DNA of 6,984 nt from Nanobdellota archaeon (GTDB taxonomy: Archaea; Nanobdellota; Nanobdellia; Pacearchaeales; GW2011-AR1): positions 1-6,984 of the forward strand of contig JAHIEH010000063.1 in the NCBI GenBank assembly GCA_018901675.1, written 5' to 3'. Each line of letters starts with the position of its first letter. The stretch's first letter is position 1. The notes below the pieces were generated by a model. That model was not told the origin of the DNA and searched no databases. It saw only the letters and a program-made list of their open reading frames with translations. The position numbers and the translations under genes are program-made. Shown here piece after piece: positions 1-5,424 of this stretch.

Positions 1-41
1 ACTTAGATGACCATGCTTTTCAAAATTGTAGGCACCTGACC

Positions 42-1310
42 TCACGGAACTAATCTATCTCTGTCTCTTGGGAACATTGTCGCTTCCTTTACATTATCTA
101 ATCCACAAATAATCTGAGTGAGCCTTTCCAAACCAATACTCCAACCAGCATGCATAGGAGCTCCATATCTAAAGCTGTTTATATACGCCTCAAAATTTTT
201 TGGGTTTAACCCCTTAGCTTTTATTCTTTCAATCAGCAAATCAGGAATATGAATTCTCTGCCCTCCTGAACATATTTCCATACCACCATACAAAACATCA
301 AATCCTTCACTTAACTTTGCATCCTTTTTTTCATCTTTAGGCATAACATAAAATGGTTTTATTGAACTAGGCCAAGAATGTGTAAAAACGATACTATCTT
401 TGTGCATATCACAAAGCTTTCTTTCTTGCTCTGGAGTAAAATCTTCTCCCACTTTTCCTCCTATTTTTTTGATTGCATCTTCATAGCTTAAATAAACAGC
501 TTTAGGAACCTTGAGATTTTTAACTCCTAAAGTTTCAAGTTCTTTTTTGCAATTTTCTAAAACTCTTTTAACAATGTCCTGAACAACTTCTTCAAGCTCT
601 TTCATAATGCTTTCTTGGTTTGCAAAAGCCATTTCAATATCCATCTGCCTTATCTCATTAATATGCCTTGGAGTATTGTGCTTCTCTGCTCTCCAAACAG
701 GAGTAATCATAAATGTTTTTTCCATAGAACATGCTAACATCTGCTTGTAAAGTTGTGGGGATTGAGCTAAGTAAGCTTTCTTTTCAAAATACTGACAGGC
801 AAATAAATCAGTTCCTCCTTCACTTGCAGAAGAAATTATGCAAGGAGGTTGCATCTCGATAAATTTCTTTTTATAAAAATGCTCTCTAAAAACATTTGAA
901 ATTTCATTTTGAATTTTAAATATTGCCTGTGTTCTTTGCCTGTGAAAATCTAAAAACCTGTAATCCAACCTCTTCGGCAATTCTGTCTTTGAGAATTCAG
1001 AAACATCTATCGGCAAGGGTGATTCTGCCTTGCTTAACAGCTCAATTTTTTCAGGCACAATTTCAACTCCTCCAGGAGCCTGTTTGCTCTTCACAGCTTT
1101 GCCTTCAACAGAAATAACGCTTTCTCTTGAAGGAGCCATTTGTTTAAAAGAATTATGGTCTTTTGTAGCAACAACTTGTATAACTCCTGTCAAGTCTCTA
1201 ACAAGCATAAACCTAACTTTTCCCAAATCCCGTGTATCATGAACCCATCCTTTTACAAGTACCTTTTGCTCCTTCCCTTTCAATACATCTTCAATATAAC
1301 TTCTTTCCAT
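42..1310 (-). CDS. aspS: Aspartyl-tRNA synthetase, archaeal type, predicted non-discriminating (AspRS, 422 aa)
   Basis: Class IIb cytosolic synthetase that activates aspartate with ATP and loads it on tRNA(Asp), and here probably also tRNA(Asn). An N-terminal OB-fold anticodon-binding domain (about residues 1-100, GWVHDTRDLG at 21-30) precedes the catalytic domain. Visible catalytic elements are SEGGTDLF (163-170), QSPQLYKQ (183-190), motif 2 RAEKHN (207-212) with RHINE, GGMEICSGGQR (342-352), and motif 3 GLERL (393-397). The C-terminus MFPRDRDRL followed by two residues is the usual archaeal ending, so the gene is complete. There is no bacterial GAD insertion, as expected for the archaeal class. 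His24 and Pro79 align with positions that separate non-discriminating enzymes (His, Pro) from discriminating ones (Trp, Lys in Thermococcus). The ATG follows the gatE stop by 8 nt (GGTTAAGT, a weak ribosome site), so co-transcription with gatE is likely; an AT-rich TTTTAAA at 1332-1338 could be an internal promoter. The family is very sure; the tRNA specificity is inferred. Confidence 0.97.
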   Translation of the reverse strand: MERSYIEDVLKGKEQKVLVKGWVHDTRDLGKVRFMLVRDLTGVIQVVATKDHNSFKQMAPSRESVISVEGKAVKSKQAPGGVEIVPEKIELLSKAESPLPIDVSEFSKTELPKRLDYRFLDFHRQRTQAIFKIQNEISNVFREHFYKKKFIEMQPPCIISSASEGGTDLFACQYFEKKAYLAQSPQLYKQMLACSMEKTFMITPVWRAEKHNTPRHINEIRQMDIEMAFANQESIMKELEEVVQDIVKRVLENCKKELETLGVKNLKVPKAVYLSYEDAIKKIGGKVGEDFTPEQERKLCDMHKDSIVFTHSWPSSIKPFYVMPKDEKKDAKLSEGFDVLYGGMEICSGGQRIHIPDLLIERIKAKGLNPKNFEAYINSFRYGAPMHAGWSIGLERLTQIICGLDNVKEATMFPRDRDRLVP

Positions 1311-1318
1311 ACTTAACC

Positions 1319-2770
1319 TTATTTCATATACTTTAAAATTATTTCCATTGCCTCTTTTCCAGAAATTTTTCCTTTAAATTCTTTCATCACCAATCCCATG
1401 TAAGCATTTGCATTCAATCCGGACTTTTCTTTAATCAACTTCATTATTGCCTCTTCAATTTCACTTGAATCCTGCTTCTTAAAGAGTATGGCGTCTCTTG
1501 GCAAAGTTCCTTTAGCAACTCTTGTCAAAACCTGCTTAACCTGATTCTCGTCTATTTTTCCCTGTTCTAAAGCTTCAAGAACAAAAATTAAAGCATCTTT
1601 GTTTAATCTGCCCCCAATAGTCTCTTTTTCAACCCCCTCATGGCTTGAGATTTCTTTAGGAAAAATTAAAAGCATTTTGGCGATTAACTTTGGCTTGTTT
1701 GCAACGATTAACATCTCTTTAAATTCTTCAAGTTTATCTTCGTCTAAAATAAGCTTCATCATTTCTTCATTCAATCCTGTTGTTCTCAACTCTTCCCTCT
1801 TCTCAGATTTTAATTTAGGAAGAGACTTTTTCACATCATTAATTAAATCTCTTGAAATTTTCAGCAAAGGCAAGTCCGTTTCAGGATACATTCTTGCAGC
1901 CCCGGGCATTGGCCTCATAAATTTAGTATCCCCATCTGGCAAAGCTTGCCTAACTTCTTTTTTAATTTTTTCTTTATTTTCCAAAAGTTTTAACTGCCTT
2001 TGTATTTCAGAATTAATAGTCTTAATAATTAAAGCCGGCTCTTGAACTCCTTTTATTTCAATTCTGTTTCCTCCTTTTATGGATATATTAACATCCTGCC
2101 TTATTGTTCCAATTCCTCTTTTAACTTTACAAGCTCTTAAAATTTCTCCAATATGCAGAGCAGCTTCTTTTGCCTGTTCAGGAGTTTTCATGTCAGGAGA
2201 AGTTGCAACCTCAATTAATGGAATACCTAATCTGTCCAATCTAAAAACCACTTCATCTTCCCTTTTCTCTATAATCCTTGCAGCATCTTCTTCCAAACCA
2301 ATAGTTTCAATCCCAACTCTCCCATAAGGAGTGTCAAACCATCCATTCTTAGCAATAACAACTGTTCTTTGAAAACCAGAAGTATTACTTCCATCAATAA
2401 CTGTTTTTCTCATTATCTGGCTTATAGGAATAATTTTACAATTTAAAAAAACAGCAACTTGTAATGCAATTTTCAAAGCGTCTTTATTAATTTCATGAGG
2501 CGGCTCTTCATCCAATTCAACAAGGCAAGTAGTGTCATAACCCTGATAAACAAATTCTTTTCCAAGCTCTGATTCATAAACTGCAGCCTCATCTACTTCT
2601 CCTGTTTGCCCAGCAACAGCGTGTAATTTTCTTAGAACAGTAAAATCAGGCTCTTCACTTCTTAAAACGCTTGGGCAATTGCAGAACAGCTTATTAGTAT
2701 CAATCTGCTGATGAATCTCAAGTCCGCATTTCAAGCCAAGTTTTGCATAATCAAATCTCTCTTCAGTCAT
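1319..2770 (-). CDS. gatE: Glutamyl-tRNA(Gln) amidotransferase subunit E lacking the GAD insertion domain (483 aa)
   Basis: Archaea-specific tRNA-binding and kinase subunit of GatDE. It phosphorylates the glutamyl group on Glu-tRNA(Gln) and uses ammonia from GatD to form Gln-tRNA(Gln). The GatB-like cradle is plain: GLEIH (16-20), FCNC (29-32), LEEDAARI (159-166), LDRLGIPLIEVATSPD (178-193), RQDVNISI (224-231), EIKGVQEP (238-245), and GAARMYPETDLP (290-301). A helical region and a YqeY-like tail follow (NANAYMGLVMKEFKG, 453-467). The CxxC pair that completes the zinc site in GatB is absent, as is usual in GatE. GatE normally has about 620-635 residues. Here the cradle runs directly from RQLKLLENKEK (258-268) into RQALPDGDTKFMRPMPG (274-290), where other GatE proteins carry an AspRS-like GAD domain of roughly 130-150 residues. 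Reading frame and flanks are intact, so this is a compact form and not a broken gene. The start is supported by a TATA-like box 24-25 nt upstream (leaderless). Confidence 0.96.
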   Translation of the reverse strand: MTEERFDYAKLGLKCGLEIHQQIDTNKLFCNCPSVLRSEEPDFTVLRKLHAVAGQTGEVDEAAVYESELGKEFVYQGYDTTCLVELDEEPPHEINKDALKIALQVAVFLNCKIIPISQIMRKTVIDGSNTSGFQRTVVIAKNGWFDTPYGRVGIETIGLEEDAARIIEKREDEVVFRLDRLGIPLIEVATSPDMKTPEQAKEAALHIGEILRACKVKRGIGTIRQDVNISIKGGNRIEIKGVQEPALIIKTINSEIQRQLKLLENKEKIKKEVRQALPDGDTKFMRPMPGAARMYPETDLPLLKISRDLINDVKKSLPKLKSEKREELRTTGLNEEMMKLILDEDKLEEFKEMLIVANKPKLIAKMLLIFPKEISSHEGVEKETIGGRLNKDALIFVLEALEQGKIDENQVKQVLTRVAKGTLPRDAILFKKQDSSEIEEAIMKLIKEKSGLNANAYMGLVMKEFKGKISGKEAMEIILKYMK

Positions 2771-2790
2771 GAAAAGAAAAGAGAAAAAGA
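2771..2790 (-). terminator. Pyrimidine-rich tract, possible U-tract terminator after the nucleotidyltransferase gene
   Basis: On the minus strand this stretch is almost only T and C, with runs of 5, 4 and 4 T, and begins 20 nt past the nucleotidyltransferase stop. Archaeal RNA polymerase can stop at U-rich runs without a hairpin, so it may end that transcript. It also lies between the gatE TATA-like box and the gatE start codon, so it may simply be the initiator region. No stem-loop is visible. Confidence 0.3.
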
Positions 2791-2798
2791 TTATTTAA
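2791..2798 (-). promoter_or_regulatory. TATA-like box for gatE-aspS
   Basis: The minus strand reads TTAAATAA. Its centre lies 24-25 nt upstream of the gatE ATG, the spacing expected for a leaderless archaeal transcript that starts at or next to the start codon. The preceding bases (CTAACC) are a poor TFB recognition element. In AT-rich DNA such a match can arise by chance, so support is moderate. Confidence 0.5.
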
Positions 2799-2810
2799 GG
2801 TTAGTGGTTT

Positions 2811-3578
2811 TTACTCTAAAGAAACTTCTAATCTATCCAAGACGGATTTAAACTTATCATCTTGTACATAACCCCTCCAATCTTTCTTAACTTCAGAAAA
2901 GTAATTTTGGTTTAATCCGGCATATTTAGATAAACATTTAACATCAACACAATCATAATAAATTCTTAATCTTGCAATATCTTGGGGAGATATATTATCC
3001 CCTCTACTCAACAAATCTGTTCTCAAAACATCTGCAGAATTTTTCAATCTGGTGGAAGGTATTTTTATATCATACTCTTCTGAGAATTTTAAGATTCTGG
3101 TTAATTTATGTATCACCAAATCTTCTGGACTTAAAACAGCGTATTTCAATCCCTCCTTAGACACAATTCTTTCATTGGTTATTTCTCTTCTGAGGGATTT
3201 TTTTTTGTCCCCTTCAAAATAAGATTTAGATCTTCGGGGATGTTGAATTAAAAATGAATCGCCTTCCTTTTCTATTTCATATTCATAGGTTAATCCTTTT
3301 TTTCTAAATTTAATAGAATAGCCTAATGCCCCCAAGTAATCTTTTAATGGTTCAGTTAGTTCTTTAAAATTAGCTGCCCCGCCCAACCAATCTAAATTGA
3401 AGTCAAGATCAATAGTTGGCCTGTATTCTTCAGGAGGTATATAACTCTGAACTGCCATCCCTCCCGCTATGAACCCTCCCATTTTATTCAATTGTTTTAT
3501 TATATTGACTGACTGTATAGATTCTGTAACTATGACATCGTCCAACTTATGGGGTTTTCTTCTTATTTCTTTTGCCAT
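2811..3578 (-). CDS. AbiEii/AbiGii-like nucleotidyltransferase, orphan (255 aa from the preferred start)
   Basis: Probable cytosolic nucleotidyltransferase of the AbiEii/MenT-like group (DUF1814-type). Counted from the Met at 3578, the hallmark is GG (39-40) in GFIAGGMAVQSY, then RPTIDLDFNLD with Arg53, Thr55 and the likely metal-binding Asp57 and Asp59. Further on, LSPEDLVIHKL (149-159, Lys158) matches the usual second conserved block, and NSADVLRTDLL (180-190) stands where related proteins have a KDxxDL motif. Some family members are toxins that transfer nucleotides to tRNA 3' ends (MenT); others have no known target. The substrate here cannot be read from sequence. No AbiEi or MenA-like antitoxin is adjacent. 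An ATG five codons upstream (3593) keeps the frame, but a good TATA box lies only about 11 nt from it and 26 nt from the Met at 3578, so I prefer the shorter form. The gene sits between the gatD and gatE units on the same strand. Base composition resembles the neighbours. Confidence 0.75.
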   Translation of the reverse strand: MAKEIRRKPHKLDDVIVTESIQSVNIIKQLNKMGGFIAGGMAVQSYIPPEEYRPTIDLDFNLDWLGGAANFKELTEPLKDYLGALGYSIKFRKKGLTYEYEIEKEGDSFLIQHPRRSKSYFEGDKKKSLRREITNERIVSKEGLKYAVLSPEDLVIHKLTRILKFSEEYDIKIPSTRLKNSADVLRTDLLSRGDNISPQDIARLRIYYDCVDVKCLSKYAGLNQNYFSEVKKDWRGYVQDDKFKSVLDRLEVSLE

Positions 3579-3600
3579 AACTGATTGTTTCATTTTCTAC

Positions 3601-3615
3601 TTATAAATCTTTCCA
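3601..3615 (-). promoter_or_regulatory. BRE and TATA box for the nucleotidyltransferase gene
   Basis: The minus strand reads GGAAAGA followed by TTTATAA (3607-3601), a purine-rich TFB element next to a TATA box. The box centre is 26 nt upstream of the ATG at 3578, a leaderless spacing. This both suggests independent expression from the gatD unit and argues for the downstream of two in-frame ATGs. Confidence 0.6.
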
Positions 3616-3657
3616 TATGTAACCACATTAAAGTAACAACTAAATTAGAATAGTAAA

Positions 3658-4065
3658 CTAATTTACCATTACCACTTCTCCATTTTTATCCAATTCAATA
3701 AAATTCTTTGCTTTCCCTTGTTTATAATCTTCACACTGATTTTCGGCATGATTGTCTTCTTCTACTCTTGGCGCATGCACAATATCAACAGCATAACCCC
3801 CCCCCAATTCGCAAGTTCCTAAGCATTGGGATAAGAATTCCATACTCCCTGCCTTTTTTTGTGAATACAAATTTAAAGCACAAGTAATTGCCTGCTGTTG
3901 TTCTTGGACATAATTTGGTAACCCCCCTGGATTGCCATGTTTAACCCAAATGCCTTTTTCGTCTTTAATCCAAGAATCTTCATCACCACCAATAACAAAT
4001 CGGATAACCATCAAATCCATTATCAGTATGACGATTATAACCAGAATCAAATATAATTTTTTCAT
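3658..4065 (-). CDS. Small membrane-anchored protein with WVKHGNP motif and four cysteines (135 aa), function unknown
   Basis: I do not know the function. Residues 1-3 are MKK and 4-25 form one hydrophobic segment (with Asp17 inside it), read as an uncleaved signal anchor with the remaining 110 residues outside the cell. There is no lipobox cysteine. The outer part begins with DSWIKDEKGIWVKHGNPGG (30-48), which resembles, from memory, a motif (W-x-C-x-x-G-x-WVKHGNPS) common in uncharacterised Woesearchaeota-like proteins. Cys62, Cys81, Cys85 and Cys111 could form two disulfides. The C-terminal half reads QCLGTC (80-85), YAVDIVHAPR (91-100), NQCEDY (109-114) and FIELDKNGEV (122-131). The start codon lies 1 nt after the gatD stop (TGAGATG), so translational coupling with gatD is likely. 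Gly88-90 are encoded within a run of nine G on the coding strand (3797-3805), a possible slippage site. Confidence 0.85.
   Translation of the reverse strand: MKKLYLILVIIVILIMDLMVIRFVIGGDEDSWIKDEKGIWVKHGNPGGLPNYVQEQQQAITCALNLYSQKKAGSMEFLSQCLGTCELGGGYAVDIVHAPRVEEDNHAENQCEDYKQGKAKNFIELDKNGEVVMVN
3797..3805. repeat. Homopolymer of nine C (plus strand) / nine G (coding strand)
   Basis: Nine identical G:C pairs inside an AT-rich coding region, encoding the three-glycine segment of the small membrane-anchored protein. Gain or loss of one base would shift the frame before the last cysteine and the C-terminal block. It is a candidate slipped-strand mutation site, or a likely place for sequencing error. 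Confidence 0.9.
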
Positions 4066-4066
4066 C

Positions 4067-5353
4067 TCACTCTTCTAACCTATCATTTATTTCATGGCTG
4101 AAATTTTCAAGCATTTTTTCCTTTACAATTTCTTTGCTTTTTGCCCATTCCTTATGTCCTAGCACCCAGCCAAGTTTTATCAAAGCTGTTTCTGCCAGCA
4201 TATCTTCAAGAAAAATTATTCCTGCATTTAATAGTTCTCTTCCAGGACTATAAACTAGAGGGTCTAATCTACCATAAATAGTTTGTGGGGCAGCGCAAAC
4301 AATAATTCCTTTGCTTATTGCTTCTTTTATTTTTGGAAGAAGATTATATCTTGCTTCTTTTCCAATAGCCAGATGCCCGAGTCCGGAAACTTCTATAACA
4401 AGCCCCTTGTATTTGTTTTTAATATAATAATCCAGAATTGAAGGATTCATTCCAGGATAAAATTTAACTAAAGCAATTTTTTCCTCAAATTTATCATCTA
4501 ATTTTACTTTTCCTTTAACCTGGCTTCTTGTTTTATAATCAGAAATTTTCGCAATATATCCCGGAGATATTTTTGCAAATGGTGTGGTATTTACAACTTT
4601 AAATGCGTCTCTTCTTGAGCTATGCAATTTTCTTACTTTTGTTCCAGGCATTGCATAACAAAAATCATCATTATCAGAAGCATGCCCGACAAGCATAACT
4701 TCTGCAATATCCGAAACAGAAGCAATTGCACTGCATTCTAAATTTAAAGAAGCATCACTGCTCGCCCTGTCAGAACTTCTCTGCGAATAAGTTAAAACAA
4801 CAGGCTTGTTCAAATTTCTAAGAAAGAAACTCAAAGCAGCAGAGGTATAATGCAGAAAGTCAGTCCCATGGCTTATTATCAAACCCTTAACATTATCATC
4901 ATTAAGTAACTTTACTGCAACTTTTGAAATTTTTCTCCAATCATTATAAGACATATTTTCACTTCCTTTCATAAAAGGCACTTCCACTTTCAAAATATTA
5001 ACATGCTTGAACAAGTCAGGATAAAACTGAAAAAGCTTTTCAGGAGAAGTAAGCCATTTTACAGCTCCGGTTTTTACATCTAAAGTTGAAGAAATTGTCC
5101 CGCCAGTAAGAATCATTGCAACATTCGGCTTGTCTGCCTGTTTTTTTATAGAAATCTTTTCCTCTTTTTCTTCCTTCGCCTTTCTCAAAACTTTAATATT
5201 AAGGATTTTTTTTCTGTCTAATCCAATATTATACCCAGAATCTAATTTTAATAGTATAATCCCTTTTTCATCTTTTGGCGCTTCAAGTAATATTCCCAGA
5301 TATTCTTCCTTAACCAGTTTTACTTTAACATAATCCCCTGTTTCTACGATCAT
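4067..5353 (-). CDS. gatD: Glutamyl-tRNA(Gln) amidotransferase subunit D, asparaginase-like (428 aa)
   Basis: Archaea-specific glutaminase/asparaginase subunit of GatDE that frees ammonia from Gln or Asn and passes it to GatE. Residues 1-55 form the small beta-barrel typical of GatD (GDYVKVKLV at 6-14, LKLDSGYNIGL at 35-45), joined by a charged linker (about 57-75) to an L-asparaginase type I/II fold. Catalytic elements are TGGTISST (83-90, nucleophile Thr86), HGTD (162-165, Thr164 and Asp165), and RRDAFK (247-252, Lys252). QRSSDRASSDASLNL (191-205) and FYPGMNPSIL (298-307) are further family signatures. Length matches the family (about 430). The Thr that usually follows HGTD is Phe166 here. 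The start is supported by a TATA box 24 nt upstream. gatE, its partner, is not adjacent but separated by two genes, though on the same strand. Confidence 0.97.
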   Translation of the reverse strand: MIVETGDYVKVKLVKEEYLGILLEAPKDEKGIILLKLDSGYNIGLDRKKILNIKVLRKAKEEKEEKISIKKQADKPNVAMILTGGTISSTLDVKTGAVKWLTSPEKLFQFYPDLFKHVNILKVEVPFMKGSENMSYNDWRKISKVAVKLLNDDNVKGLIISHGTDFLHYTSAALSFFLRNLNKPVVLTYSQRSSDRASSDASLNLECSAIASVSDIAEVMLVGHASDNDDFCYAMPGTKVRKLHSSRRDAFKVVNTTPFAKISPGYIAKISDYKTRSQVKGKVKLDDKFEEKIALVKFYPGMNPSILDYYIKNKYKGLVIEVSGLGHLAIGKEARYNLLPKIKEAISKGIIVCAAPQTIYGRLDPLVYSPGRELLNAGIIFLEDMLAETALIKLGWVLGHKEWAKSKEIVKEKMLENFSHEINDRLEE

Positions 5354-5372
5354 GAATAATAAAACAGGGTTG

Positions 5373-5380
5373 TATATAAA
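5373..5380 (-). promoter_or_regulatory. TATA box for gatD
   Basis: The minus strand reads TTTATATA, centred about 24 nt upstream of the gatD ATG, consistent with a leaderless transcript. It lies 15 bp from the oppositely facing TATA box of gatB. Confidence 0.6.
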
Positions 5381-5388
5381 AACCTTAT

Positions 5389-5403
5389 CAAAATCTATAA
5401 AAA
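5389..5403 (+). promoter_or_regulatory. BRE and TATA box for gatB
   Basis: The plus strand has CAAAATC then TATAAAAA (5396-5403). The box centre is 25-26 nt upstream of the ATG at 5425. This favours that ATG over the TTG at 5407, which would lie only about 7 nt from the box and could not be on a transcript started from it. Confidence 0.65.
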
Positions 5404-5424
5404 CACTTGTCTCTTAATTCAATC

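Noticed and set aside
1..41. Possible C/D box RNA or tRNA end after aspS (AGATGA near 5-10 and CTGA at 36-39 on the plus strand)
   Set aside because: The box C match is imperfect and the distance between boxes is too short for a full C/D guide RNA. No tRNA arm can be drawn. The piece is cut by the window edge, so I see nothing I can support in it.
923..1242. Two plus-strand frames of 64 and 70 codons within aspS
   Set aside because: They are antisense to the conserved AspRS coding sequence and overlap each other in different frames; no domain is visible.
1599..2327. Plus-strand open frames of 148 and 82 codons (1599-2045 and 2079-2327)
   Set aside because: They lie wholly inside gatE on the opposite strand, have biased Ser/Ile/Leu-rich content typical of antisense shadows, and show no family signature.
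42..5353. CRISPR array, insertion sequence or transfer boundary
   Set aside because: No spaced repeats, transposase motifs or terminal repeats are visible, and base composition looks even across the genes.
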